Of a DNA stretch of 48,686 nucleotides, positions 8,455 through 23,400 are shown in pieces. Position numbers and translations under genes: made by a program. The stretch covers positions 1 through 48,686 of the forward strand of contig JAPLDO010000228.1 of NCBI GenBank assembly GCA_026391715.1, written 5' to 3'. Under the pieces are notes generated by a model. It worked only from the letters and a program-made list of their open reading frames with translations, did no database searches and was not told the origin of the DNA. Numbering within the stretch: the first letter of the stretch is position 1; every line of letters starts with the position of its first letter. The stretch is from Bacteroidota bacterium (GTDB taxonomy: Bacteria; Bacteroidota; Bacteroidia; Bacteroidales; FEN-979).

Positions 8455-11400
8455 AAAGAAACTCATATTGCAGCGATGTTGTGTCGTAACAGCCATTTTT
8501 AAATCTGGCAACGAGCTGAATTATGTATTTTCCATCTTCAGTAAATTGATAAACCGGATTTTTTTCCTTGGAATTCTTTCCTGGTTCAAAGGTCCAGGCA
8601 AATGCAAAAGCGCTATCTGACGACTTGTTGTTAAGCCTGATTTGTCCTGTTCTTCCATCAAAGTTGTCGGTAATGGTAAATGCGGCTATTGGCGACGGCG
8701 CCACTTCAATGATTTTGGAAATTGTGTCGCTGCAACCGTTTATATCTTCAACTTTCATGTAAACATTGTACGCTCCGAACTGCTCATAACGGTTGATTAC
8801 ATCTTTACCGGAAATTGTATCGAAGAGGAATCCGGGAGCGCTGAAATTCCAAAACCATCCGGCAATTGAAGTATCGCCGGGAACCGAATGATCGCCGAAG
8901 GCGATGTCGTATCTTTCACAAGCCTTTCCATTGACGAATTGCGCATCTGGCAATCTGAAAACTATTGCCTGCTTTTGCAAGGCGTCGGAACAGCCTAGAT
9001 TATTTACCGAAAGCAGTTTAACAGTAAATTTCCCGGGATTTTTATATTTGTAAACCGGATTCAGCGCGGTTGAAGTATCGGTTGTTGATGTTGCGCCATC
9101 GCCGAATTTCCATTTTGAAGCGACGATGCTGGCGCCGGCGCTGTCGGAAAGATTGATGAACCTGGAGCTATCGCCAGCGCAAATGGAAGTAACGCTGAAA
9201 GCTGAAACGGGCGAAGATTTCACAAAAAGATTCAATCTTGTTGTGTCCCTAACAGTAAAACCATTATTCGTGGCTTCAACAATCAGCGTTACTATTTTAT
9301 TGCCGGAAAGATTCCAGGTGTGCGTTATCTCGTTGGTATATTTGGCGTATGTCGTATCGGGCGATCCGTCGCCGAATGACCATTTCCATGATTTGATAAG
9401 ATTTACCGGCGTTGAACTGTCGTACAAAACTACCTTCATCTTCTCACAAACAAGCGTATCGCGGTTAATAAATGAAGCCGAGATACAAGCGACATTAATC
9501 CGGGCAGTATCCACAGCCTCACAGCCGTTATGATTAAACGCCGTTACAACTGCTTCAAAAAATCCATAGCCGGAATATCGGTGGACAATATTTGCAGCGC
9601 ACGGCGGGATAAATGTAGTATCGCTTCCATCGCCAAATTGCCAGCGCAGACTGTCCAATGCAACGCCGTTTCCCGATGTCGTTTGATGGAAAGTAATAAC
9701 TGAATCGCAATGCGGTCCTGCATTGTAGGTTATGTCAACTGTTGGAAGCGGATTAACAATGATCTCCCTGAAAACGCTGTCGTAGCAGTTATCAGAGTTA
9801 TATGCCTTCAGCTTTACGATAAAAGTTTGCGCCGCGGAATATGTGTGCGCCGGAGTATAGGCGGTAGAAAAATTTCCGCTCCCCGATGATGATTCGCCAA
9901 ATGTCCAGTGAAGAGATGAAAGAGAATCTCCCGGCGCAAGATTTACCGGAGTAAACTGCGTAGGTAAACCAAAACAGGCTGAGGTTGCATCAAAGGTAAA
10001 GGCAAAAGCCGGTTTAATAAAAATTGTTGAGTCAATGGTGTCGTAACATTCATTATCATCGTGTACAATAAGTTGCACAGCCTGGTTTACGCCCGTAGCG
10101 GGGAAGGTGACAACCGGATTTTGCGCAGTATTAAAAGAGCCTGCTCCGAAAGTCCAGAGCCAACTGGTAATTGGCGCGCCAGCCGCTATTGTATGGTCGG
10201 TGAAGGTTACTTCGCCTGCGGGACAAAATTTGCTGAACGAGGTAAATGCCGCCACAGGCTTGTCAAAAATCACTAACGGAATAGTGATACTGTCGGCGCA
10301 TGCTGATGTATTCCACACAATCAGCTTAACAGTGTAGGCGCCCGGATTTGCATACAGATGAGTCGGATTCGGAAGAGTGGAAGTATCCCCGTCGCCAAAA
10401 TGCCATTCCCGTTGCGTAATCGCTCCGCCTGGGGTGGTTGAAAGGTCGGTAAAGTGAGTTAAACTTCCTTTGCAATGCCCTGCGATGCTGAAATTGGCGT
10501 CGGGCGGCGTTTTTACAACAGCCTGTTTTGCCGTATCGTGCAGGCATCCCGTAATGGTTGCCACTGATAAGGTTACATTGTAAGAACCACTGTTTACATA
10601 CAGGTGAGTTGGACTCTGTATGGTTGAAAGAGGGCTGCCATCGCCGAAATTCCAGCTCCATGAATTGATTGTTCCACCCATCGGCAATGAGGCGTCGGTA
10701 AAGTGCGTAGATAAGCCTTTGCAAACGGTATCCACTGTAAATTTCGCCACAGGATTGTCGCTGATGATAACGGTTTTGACGATAGTATTGGAACACTGAT
10801 TTACATTTTCAACAATCAGTTGAACATCATAACTTCCATTGGTTGAGAAAATATGTAGAGGATTCTGATTAGGCGAAAAGTTATTTACGCCCGATCCGGG
10901 ATCGTCAAAATTCCAGTTCCACGTCATGATCGCACCGCCGCCATTTGGCTGCGAAAGGTCGCTAAACTGGACCGGCGACTGCTCGCAATTCGTTGCAGGG
11001 TTTGAAAAGTTTGCAAAAGGATGCGATATTACATTTATTGCATTGGTTAGCGACGAAGTACAACTATCCGAAGTTTTTACAGTGAGGATTACATTGTACG
11101 TTCCTCCCGATGAATAGGTATGCAAAACTTCCTGAACTCCGGGAAAGTTGATCGTTGTATCGTGCCCATCGCCAAAATTCCAGAGCCATTGAAGGATATA
11201 TCCATGCGACGCCGTTGATTCATCGAAGAACGATACTGGCGACCCGGCGCAGGTTACATTGCTGTATGTAAAAAGCGGCACAGGGTTGGGATAAACAATC
11301 ACGGTGTGGGATACCGATTTTGTACACTGATTGGAATTTGTAACTGTCAGCGTTACGGTGTAAGAACCTGCATTGCTGTAAAGATGAACAGGATTATTCA

Positions 11401-14400
11401 CTGTTCCATGTGGCAGCCCATCGCCGAAATCCCAGTCCCAGCCAATGATTGAGGGAGCGTTGGCAATAGAATTGTCGGTAAAATGGGTCATATTTCCTTT
11501 ACAAACCATATCAAAGGAAAATGCCGCTGTTGGCTCCGGCTGAATAGTAACCGGTTTCGAAATGGTATTGGCGCAATTATTACCGTTTCTGACAATCAGA
11601 GAAACATTATAACTTGCGGCTCCTGTAAAGGTATGCGAAGGATTCTGAAGTACTGAAGTGTTGAAAAATCCCGATGTTGGATTTCCGAAATTCCAAAGCC
11701 AGGCTGTAACCGGACCGCCGCCGTTGGGTTGGCTTAAATCGGTGAAAAAAACATTCTGTTCGGGACACAGGTTGGGAGTATATGCGAAATTTGCCGCCGG
11801 CGCGGGTACGCTGTTTATAAGATGTTCGATAAACGAGACGCAACTGTCGCTGGTTTTAACCGTCAGTCGAACGGTGTGTTGCGACGCTGTGCCGGCAAAA
11901 GTGTGAGTTACATTCGGGTTTCCGGGAAACAGTATTGTTGTGTCGGGCGATCCGTCGCCGAAATTCCAAACCCATTTTACAATCTGTCCATGCAGCGTTG
12001 TGGAACTATTGGTATAGATAACCGCAGCGCCGCTACAAACCGGAGAATTGGTTATGAAAGCTGCCACAGGTAACGGAAGAACCTCCACATTCAACGTTGT
12101 GTCGCGACTACAGAAGTTGGAATTTTTTACCGTCAGCGTAACCGCAAAAATACCGGGATTGGCATAAGTATGGGTTGGATTCTGGATGGTTGAAGTCGGG
12201 CTGCCATCGCCGAAATTCCATATCCACTCAATGTTTGCAGTTGCATTTGGCACAGATGTATCAGTAAACTGGGTGATACTTCCGAGGCAGGCGGCGGTGG
12301 TTGTGAAATTCGCGCGAGGTCCGGCATGAACAGTCACTATTGTAAGGATAGTATCGGTGCAGCCTCCCGAATTCATCACTATCAGCCGCACTCTGTAAAT
12401 TCCAACCGTATCAAAAACATGGATGGGCGATTGTTGTATCGAAGTATTATTCCATCCCGACGAAGGATCGCCGAAATTCCAGCTCCATTCAACAATCGAA
12501 CCTCCGCCTTGTAGTTGCGAAATATCAGTAAAATGAACATTTTCGTCTTCACAGCTATTCGAGAAATCGAAATTTGCCATTGGCGCCGGCGAAATATCAA
12601 TGGTTCTGATCTTCTCAGCGAGACATCCCTGGTTTGTTTTAACTGTAAGTTTTACCTGATATGTTCCGGGAATGTTGTAGATGTGTGAAACATCAGGCAA
12701 ATCAGGCAAGAGGATTAAGGTATCCGATCCGTCGCCGAATTCCCAATGCCATTGAATCAGGAAATTATTGCCCGGCGCGTAGGAATAATCTGTTAAGAGA
12801 ACTTCATAGCCTGAACACATCGGCGCATTATGCGAAAACATGGCAACCGGCAATTCGTTTACAGTTATAGCATGAACGAGTGTTTTGCTGCAATTGTTTG
12901 TATCGGTAACGGTCAAGGTAACCTGAAAAATTCCGGTCGCCGGATAGAGATGCGAAGGCTCAACCGGGGCGGTGAATGACGATGAATTTCCATCGCCGAA
13001 ATTCCATTCCCATAAGGCAATACGGCTAATATCAAGTCCATTAAGATGAAATTGGGTTAACTGCTGATAACAGGTGGAGTCGCCGGTAAAATCAACCCTT
13101 GGCGTGGGAAATACGACTACCGCCACGCTGTCGCCAAACTGAACATCACATAAAGTTTGTGGATGAAAAGCCCTGACCTGGTAAATTCCGGGAATGGTTT
13201 TCATGCCGAAGCTGATTGGCGACCCGGTTCCCGGAATCGGGAAACCGCTTGGCATTCCGCCTGAAAGTAATTGGTAAAAGATTCCCACTTGCGAGCCGTC
13301 AATACCGATTTCAACGCCGACGCCGCCTTCGCAGTAACCGCCGCCATTGGCAACAGTCATGGTATAAGTATTGGGCTGCGGGATTACATTTATTGTAAAT
13401 GATGGTCCTGTGGAAGTAACAGAACAATTGCCGTCGCTGATGTTCAAAATGGTATAAGTTGTCGTAACTATCGGAGCTACCGTGAAGGTGAAAGGACTCG
13501 ATGGAATATTGGCGGCTGTGAAGTTGTTCATCCCATCGGAATAGACGATTGACCAGGGAGGTATGCCGCCTAAAGTTGCAATCAGATTTCCATTATAACC
13601 TTCGCAAATTGTGTCGGAGCCATTCAGAGTAACCGTGGGAAGCGGTTTGAAAATAAGACGGACTGTGTCGGAATCAATCGCCGGAGTGCATTTCGCTTCG
13701 CCATTCACGGTTAATTTCAAATCGGTATATCCGGTCAGAATATCGCTACTTCCGGGAAGATATGAGGGATTCATTATGGTTGGATTACTGAAAACGCCAT
13801 CGCCCAAAGCGCTCCAGAGAAGCGCTGTATAATGCGTGGCGGAACCATGAAGCGGAACAGGAACATTCGGGCAGGTAAGCGTATCGTTTCCGGCGTTTGC
13901 CAGCGGCATTGGGTATAGCGATAAAACGAGACTGTCGGAAACTGCATCAACGCTGCAATCCGACAAACCATGCGCAGTGAGTTTTAACATAACCGACCCT
14001 GCCAGACTATCAGCCGATCCTGGGGAATACAAAGGATTGGCGATATACCGGTCGCTGAAAATTCCATCGCCGGTTGTATTCCATTCAAGATTTGAATATC
14101 GTTGAGCCAAAGCAGCTAACTGATATGCCTGATTTGCGCAAAGCGTGGTATCGCGTCCTACATCAACAATTGGCAATCTGATCAGTGCGAGGTTCATTGT
14201 ATCATGGTCGCTTTCGGCAGTACATTGCGCAATCCCTAAGGCAGAAAAAACCAATGGCGCCGAACCAACAAGTCTGTCATTCGCGCCTGGGGTATAAAGG
14301 GCGTCGGGTTTTGTGGGATCGTCAAAACTGCCGTCACCGGCGGTTGTCCACAAAACAGAAGAATTGCGCTGTGGAATGCCGGTAAGCCGGTAAGTCTGGT

Positions 14401-17400
14401 TTTCGCATATTGTATCGTCAATTCCGGCATAAGCGCTTGGTAATTGATCAATAACCAGATTCAGGGAATCGGAAACCATATCATCAAGGCAGGTAAGTAT
14501 TCCATAGACTGATAATTTCAGTCGCGCCGCGCCCGACTGTTTATCCAAAGATCCGGGAGTATAAACCGGATTCAGCGTTATGGAATTATCGAAAATCCCG
14601 TCACCGGAAGTATGCCATTGGCAGATTGAATAATTTTGAGCAAATCCATGAAGCGAAACTGCGCCGGTGGCACAGATGGTATCGTTAAGTCCCGCTTCAA
14701 CAAGCGGAAATGGGTTGATGGTGACAACGAGGGTATCGGCGTCAGTTTTATCGAGACAGGCGGGAGAACCAAAAACCTTCATCGCCAGGCGAACCGAACC
14801 GCTTCCGTTATCAGTATTTCCGGGAGTATAAACAGGGTTGAGGATCGCCGGATCTGAGAAACTTCCATCACCCTGCGTTGACCATAGAACCGCGCTGTAA
14901 CCTGATGCTATTCCCGACAACTGTATCGTATTGGTTTCACAGATTGCCGCGTCATTTCCGGCATCTGCGTGCGGACCGTTGGTAATAATCACATCATTGG
15001 GCATTGTGTCGGCGCAGGAGGTTGCCGCAATCTGAGCTATGACAATATAATTTCCGGCAGGTTGCGAACCGAAAGTCAGTGGCAGCCCGGTTCCCTGTGC
15101 CGGAATTCCTGTTGGAAAACCATTGCGGTATAGTTGGTAGTTTACGCCAACCTGCGAACCCGACAATCCTACCTCGGCAGGGGAACAATTTCCGCCCTCC
15201 GGAGTTAAGTTGAAAGCGAGAGGTAAAGGGAGTACAGCGACGCTTCCGGTCATCATCGTATCGCACGCACTCCAGGTATCCACTGCATAAACGGAATAAA
15301 TTCCTTCGAGAAACTGTAGTCCGAAATGGAGCAGCAAACCTGTTCCGGGTTTGGTTATTACGCCAATACCATCGCGGCGCAATTCATATTCAATTCCAAT
15401 GTCGGAACCATTGAGATAGAGATCGGTTCCGGCACACACAGCATTCTGGGGATGAAGTATGTATGAAATTGGAAGTGGATTCAGAACGGTGGAGCCATTC
15501 ATGTCGGAATGGCATGAAGTAGCGCTGAAAACGCCTTCAACTTTGTAAACCCCCGAATAATACTGGTTGCCGAAAGATATTGGGTTTCCGGTACCTGCAA
15601 CCGGACCTGCTGCAAATATCCAGCCATCGCGAATCAACTTATAATTAACGCCGATCTCAGAATCTTCGAGTCCGATATTCGAATTGGCGCAATCAATGCC
15701 GTTTGGAATTATGTGATAAGGTATCGGCGATTGGAAGATCCGGAGGCTGTCACCCATCGCGTATTCGCAATGGGTAAGAGTATCAATGGCGATGATCCTG
15801 TAAACTCCCGCGGTTTGGTAGGTTCCGAAAATCAGGGGCTGACCGGTTCCGTACAAACTGTCGAGATAAACCGTGTTGTTGAAGGTCAAACGATAGGAAA
15901 TTCCCATCTGGGAGCCATTCAAACGGACAATGGCGGGGGCGCAGGTATCAAGCGAAGGCAAAATGTTAAATACAATGGGAGCGGGCTGGATTGTGGCGTC
16001 GAGGTTCATCCAGGAATAACAATGGGTAAGAGGGTTATAACCGATTGCCTGATATTTTCCGGGAATGTATTGTGCTCCGAAATCAAGCGGAAATCCCGTT
16101 CCTGAGATGGGTAACCCGACATTTGTAAGGCTGTCGCGGCGAAGTTGGTAATCAATACCGATCTGAGATCCGGTGAGCAGAACCGTTTGTCCGGGACACA
16201 AAATTCCGGGAGGAACAACATCGAACAATTCCGGCGCAGGATGCAGTGTGACCGTGCCGATCATATCATTTTTGCAGCCGGTTACCGGGTTGATTGCCAC
16301 CAAACGGAAGGTTCCGGTATCGAAAATATGTCCGAAGGTGAGAAGCCCGAAAAGTCCGGTTCCGGCAACCATCAAAATTGTATCGGCGCCATTTATAAGG
16401 TAGTAGTTTATTCCGGCTTCCGAACCGTTTAGTAATATTTCCGCGCCGTAACAGGTATCGCCCTGCGGAATCATCAGATAGGCAATTGGAAGTGGATTTA
16501 CCACAATTACGGCGCTCCCGGTCATTATTCTAATCAAACCTGTTGCAATTGTAACGCCTTTGATTGTATATGTTCCTGCGATATTGAAGATTCCGAAATG
16601 AAGCGAATCGCCGTTTCCGGGTAATTGAGCGATGCTGTCGTTGTTGCGGCGCAAGATATAACGTATTCCGGTTTCGGAACCATTGAGACCAATCTCTTTT
16701 CCCGCTTCGCCAAGGCAAATCTGACCGCCGCCGTAAACATTGAACAGGCTTGGGTAAGGGTTAATAACCACCGTTACGTTTCCTGCCATATCGGAAACGC
16801 AGCCGGTTATGGCATTTGTTGCCACAACTGTATAACTTCCGGCAAGCGTTTGATTTCCAAAATCAATAGGAGTATTGTCAATGCCTGGAATTCCCGGAGG
16901 CGTTGTAACAGGATCAACGCCATTGTAAAGCATGTAGTTGACGCCGGTTTCCGATTCAGACAATCCTACCGGCACACCCGATCCGCCGGCTGGGTAAGAA
17001 CCGCCTCCGGTTACGGTAAAGACGCCGGGCAGCGGAAGAATTGTAACTGCGGCGCTGCCGGTCATTAGGTTTTCGCATCCGGTAATGGTTCGCGTAGCCT
17101 TTACGGTATAGGTTCCTTCGATGGTGAAATATCCAAACGTAACCGGCGAACCTGTTGATCCGTCAATAGTTGGCGTGAGCGGTACCGAACCTCGGAAAAG
17201 CTGATAGTTCACTCCTGTTTCGGAATTTTCAAGGATAATCTCCACGCCGGTTCCTCCAAAACAATAGGATCCGCCGCCGGTTACATTATAAGAGATGGGC
17301 AATGGGTTCACAATCAAAGTAACCGAAGCTGAGGCAGCGTTAAATCCATCATTTACGGCGACAGTGTAGGATGTTGTTTCGGATGGCGAAACCATTGGAT

Positions 17401-20400
17401 TTTGCTGGGTTGAGGTAAATCCGGCAGGGTCGGAAACCCAGTTGTAACCAAACGCGCCGCTACCGCCGGAAGCAGTTGCCGTAAGCTGGGCGGTTTGTCC
17501 GTCGCAAATAGGCGTCGGGATTACTTCGGCTATAACATTCAGGGCGTTCCCGTTTACGATAACCCTCATGGAATCCTTGCTGACACAGGTTTTGGTATCG
17601 GTGACAGTCAATTTGAAATAACTTGTGGAATATCTGTTTTTTGTCTGAGGAGTTAGCGTTGTCCAACCTGAAAAGATTGAATCATAAGGCGTCCAGCCGG
17701 GCGACAATGTTCCTGTACCCCCGCTTGCTGCGCCGGCTAAGGTTGTCCATGTTCCATAAGAAACTATTTTATCGTTTCCGGCTTCAACCGATGGCAATGG
17801 ATTAACGCTGATGGAAACACTGTTGTTCATTGGGCTCACACAGCCGGTTGCAGGATTGGTACATTCTGCGGTATAAACGCCGGCAAGCGTTTTTAAACCG
17901 AATGAGATAACGCCGCCGTTACCAACCACCGGAACTCCGTCGTCGCTGCCGTTCCTTTTGCATTGATAGCTGAAGTTTTGCTCTGAACCGTCAAGGTCAA
18001 CGCTCTTTCCTATGCCTCCGGCGCAATATTCGCCGCCGCCGGTCATGCCGAAAGGAGTTGGCAATGGGTTTACCGTAACGGCGACAGAATTGGTTGCCGA
18101 GTTAAAACCATCATCAACGGTGACAGTAAATGTTGTTGTAACCGTAGGCGTTATTAACGGGTTTTGCAACATGGAGGTAAATCCGGGAGGAGATGAAGAC
18201 CAACTGTATGTATAGGTTCCGCTACCGCCTGCGCCGGATGATGAAAGCTGCACGGATGCGCCATTATTGCAAATTGCCGTTGGATTTGCGTTACACTGCG
18301 CGCTGATGGCATTGCCGGAAACAGTGATAATTACATTGCCGGATGAAGTGCAGTTTTTGGTATCATTTACCTGCAAGGTAAAGGTAGTCGTCTGTGTAAG
18401 GTTAGTGGTTTGAGGCGTCTGTGTATTTTGTCCGGTTGCGATACTTCCTGCGGGTTCCCATGAATAACCGAGTGTACCGGTTCCTCCTGTACCCTGACCA
18501 TTCAGAGAAGTAAAAGTATCGTAACCAATAGTCTGATTTGCGCCGGCATTAGCGATCGGCAAAGGGTTAATGGTAACGGGATAATTTATTATAGTTCCGG
18601 TACATCCATTTACTACTGATGAAATAGTGTATGTGACAACAGCCGCAGCCGAACTGGAAGCGTTGATTAAGGTCTGGGATATGGGCGAACCCGCTCCGGG
18701 AGTAAAACCGCTCGCCGTACCACTCGTCAATGAAGGAATCCAGGTAATTGATGTTCCTGTAATATTTGATGAAAGAGCGATACTTGTTCCTGTTCCGGAG
18801 CATATTTCCTGATTTGGCGACGGAACAGTTGTCACTACCGGCTTCGGATTAACGGTTACGACAATAGTCTTTGTCGAAGTGCAGCCATTTGCATCACAGG
18901 TTATGGTGTAAGTCACAGAACCTGCGGTTATTCCGGTATTTATTAAAACCTGTGCGATTGGAGAACCAATTCCATTTTGCATTCCGGTAACGGCTCCACT
19001 TGTAAGAGCTGCCGAATAAGAAATTGAAGCGGATGTAACATTTGATGAAATCTGAATGTTTGTTGGATTTCCCGAACAAATTGTTTGAATTGCCGATGGA
19101 ACGGTTGTTATTACCGGAACGGGATTTACCGTTACAACATTGGTAATCTGATTTCCATTGCAACCGTCGGCGGCAGAGGCAATGTAAAAAGTTACGGTTC
19201 CAGTTGTTGTTGAAGGATTAACTAATGTCATCGCCGGAATCGGATTTGCCGTTCCGCCCGACTGCGCGCCGGTAATACCGTTGGTTGGCGAGGCTGTCCA
19301 GGTGTAAGTCGTTCCTGAAAGAATTGAAGAATTAAATGTAATAGGTAGTGTTGGAATACCTGAGCACCATGCCTGGTTTGGAGGTGTGGATGATATTACC
19401 GGTATCGGCTTCACTGCAACAATATAATCTAACGGAACGCCGGGACAGTTTAATCCCGAACCTCCCGAAAAGGTTGGGATTATATGATATGTCACCGTTT
19501 CATTTACCGAACCGCTGTTAATAAGATTCTGCAAAGGAATATTTCCCGTTCCGCCGGTGGAATATCCGGTTACATTAGCCGACGATCCTGTTGCAGTCCA
19601 ATCGTAAGTAACCGCCCCGCCTACATTTGAACTCAAAGCGACTGACGTAGTTGGAACGCCCGAACAAACTGATTGCGGACCGGGGTTTGTAACAACGGAC
19701 GGAGCCGGATTCACTGTAATAATATGTGTTCCCGCCGTTCCATTGCAACCTCCAATGGATGGAGTGATGGTATAAGTCACCGTTCCTGGAACAACCAACG
19801 TACTGTTTACCGTCATCTGCGGGATCGAATTTCCGGTATTGGCTGAAACATAACCGCTCATTCCGCTTGTTGGGTTAGCAACCGGAGTCCAGGAAAAAGA
19901 AGCGCCGGCAACATTCGACGTGAGATTCACTGCCGTCGTAGAAGTTCCGGCACAGATTGTCTGCGTAGTCTGCGACTGTATTACATTTGCAACCGGCTGA
20001 ACGTTTACGGTATAAACAGCGGTTGGTCCGGCACATCCGTTGGCAGTTGGAGTTATTGAATATTGAACCGTTCCCAGGGTATTTCCGGCATTAATCAGAT
20101 AATCGTCAATATTGCCGTTTCCGCTGACTGTATTGCCGGTTACATTCCCGGCAGAAACTGAGGAAGACCAGATGTAAGTAGCGCCGGTCACGCCGGATGT
20201 TAATGTTACCCCGGCGTTTATCCCCGAACATATCGTTTTGCTTAACGGCGAATTGCTCACTTGTGGCAGCGGTTTGACGGTAATCACATAATTGGCAACC
20301 GTTCCATTGCAACCATTTGCCGTTGGCGTGATTGAGTATGTCACCGTTCCATTGGCGGTTGTTGGATTATTGATTGTCTGAACCGGTATCGTGTTTGTTC

Positions 20401-23400
20401 CGCCTGCCGTAAATCCTGTCAATGTTGCCGGCGATGGCGTCGCGCTCCAGATGAAGGTAGCTCCCGACACATTCGACGTTAATATTTCGACAGTAGTAGC
20501 AATACCTGAACATACCAATTGAGTTAATGGATTGTTCGACACAGAAGGCTTGGGATTTACCGTAATTATATGTGTAAACAGATTTCCGGGACAACCATTT
20601 ACAGTTGGCGTAATCGCGATAGTGACGGTTCCAGCGCTATTTGTTGAATTTGACAAAGTCCATGCAGGAATGGGATTGGTTGCGCCGTTGGCTGGCGCGC
20701 CGGTAATTCCTGAGGATGAGATTGTAGTCCAACTGAAAGTAGCGCCAGGGTTAATCGAAGAACTTAGCGCTATTGGCAAAGATGTTAGTCCTGAACAAAC
20801 TGCCTGGTTAAACGGAGCCGCAGATCCAGTGGGAAGCGGTTTCACTGTAATTATATAATCTAACGGAACGCCGGGACAGTTTAATCCCGAACCTCCCGAA
20901 AAGGTTGGTACTATGTGATATGTAACCGTTTCAATTACCGAACCGCTGTTAATGAGATTCTGCAAAGGAATATTTCCCGAACCGCCGGTTGAATATCCGG
21001 TTACATTAGGCGACGATCCTGTTGCAGTCCAATCGTAAGTAACCAAGCCGCCTACATTTGAACTCAACGCGACTGAAACGGTTGGAAAACCCGAACAAAC
21101 CGATTGCGGACCGGGTGTTGTAATAACGGAAGGCGCGGGATTTACTGTAATAGTATGTGTTCCCACCGTTCCATTGCAACCTCCGATGGATGGAGTTATG
21201 GTATAGGTCACTGTTCCGTTGATAATTAGTGTGCTGTTGATGGTCATTACCGGGATGGAATTTCCGGTGTTAGCTGAAGCATACCCGCTCATTCCGGTTG
21301 TTGGGTTTGCTGCCGGAATCCAGGAAAACAATGCGCCTGATACGCTCGATGTGAGACTTACCGGCGTTGTTGGAGTACCTGCGCAAATCGTCTGTTCGGT
21401 CGAAGAGAGCGTAACGTCGGCAACGGGCTGAACATTTACGGTATAGGTAGCCGGTAGTCCCGCACATCCGTTGGCTGTCGGCGTTATTGAATATTGAACC
21501 GTTCCCAGAGTAATCCCTGAATTGGTTAAAATATTAGTGATATTGCCTGTTCCGATAAGGCTATTACCGGTAACGCTCCCTGCCGTTACTACTGACGACC
21601 AGGAATATGTCGCGCCGGTTACGCCAGATGTTAATATAACGCCTGCGCTGATTCCCGAACAAATCGTCTTCTCCATCGGAGAATTACTCACGCCGGGAAT
21701 AGGTTTAACCGTAATCACATAATTGGCGCCCGTTCCATCGCAACCATTTGCCGTTGGCGTGATTGAGTATGTCACCGTTCCATTGGCGGTTGTTGGATTA
21801 TTGATTGTCTGAACAGGAATCACTGCGGTTCCTCCGGTAGTAAATCCGGTAAGGGTTGCCGGCGATGGCATCGCGCTCCATGCAAAAGTTGTTCCCGTAA
21901 CATTCGACGTCAGAATCACTTCCACCGTAGGTATTCCTGAACAGACAGATTGAGTTAACGGCAGGTTTGAAACTAATGGTTTCGGATTAACTGTAATTAT
22001 ATGCGTTATCGGAGTTCCGGTGCATCCGTTGGCAGTTGGCGTAATTGTAACTGTCACCGTGCCTGCCGTGTTGTTGGCATTCGTCAAAGTCCAGCCGGGA
22101 ATGGGGTTGGCAACGCCATTAACAGGCGCGCCCGTAATTCCCGGCGAGGAAATTGTTGACCAGCTATATGTTGTGCCTGTAATAGTTGTTGCAATTGTGA
22201 CTTCCTGAGAAGCGGAGCCTGAGCATATAGTCTGGTCGGGTAAACTAACGCTTACAACCGGCAGAGGCTTTACTGTTAACGGCGTCGTTCCCGTGCCAAC
22301 CCCACATTCATTGGTAGCGCTGGCGGTAATTGTGTAGTTTCCCGGAGAGTTATAAGTTATTATTCCTGGCGATGGGGTATTGGCAGAAGCGGGCAAGCCT
22401 CCCGTGAAGGTCCAGTTCCATGCGGTGATTGTTCCATAACATTCGGGAAAAGTTGCAGCGGGGCTCACTGTTCCTTCGGCGCAAAAAGCGGGTATCGGAT
22501 CAACCGTAATTTTCGGAACGCTCTTCACAGTAATTGTTTTCGTTGAAGTGATGGTAGTACAACTGTTCTGAACCGCCAGCGTAATTGTGTAGGTTCCGGG
22601 ATCGTTGAAGATGAAAGTGGCATTCTGTGAATGTAAATCTGTTCCTGATGCAAAAATCCAGTCGCCAGCCGATGGAATGCAGGTTCCCGATCCGTTGAAA
22701 ACAACACTCCATGTGTAACCAAGATCCCCACAGTTATTGGGCGTGGTTGACTGGTTTGTTGCATTTATCGTCAATGGTTTGCAGCCAATATCCTGATTTA
22801 CCGCAAAACTGGAATTGGGTTGGGGATTGATGCATATAGTTTTGGTGTGGGTAGATGCGTTTGGACACGGACCATTGCTTGAAACAAGCGTGATGGTATA
22901 GGTTCCGGGTTCTGTGTAAGTATGACAAGGGTTTGTTGCAGTTGATGTATTGTTTGTCCCTGACAATGGGTCGCCAAAATTCCAGGAATATACACTTGTT
23001 GGAATACAGTTTAGCCCATAACCATTGATTGTTGTATTCGAAAAGCAAACCTGGGAATTAACGCAGCCGATGTATATAGGATTTGAAGTGAAGTTCGCAA
23101 CCGGCGGCTTATACACCTTCACATTACTAACCAGCGCGTAAGTCGAATCGCAGGCATTTACCGCCGTAACCTTCACAATGAACTGGTTTCCCGTTAATCC
23201 CTGTCCACAGGATGATGTTATATATTCATGCGGAACAATACTGTCAATCAGCAATTCGTCATTAGTTTTGATAATACTGGCTCCATCGCCAAACTCAATT
23301 CTGTAATTTGTTCCCGGAGAGTTGTTCGCAGCTCCGCTGATAGTAAATGGCCAGGTTACAGGTAAACATCCCGAGGTACTTCCCGCCGCGCTTATCCCAA

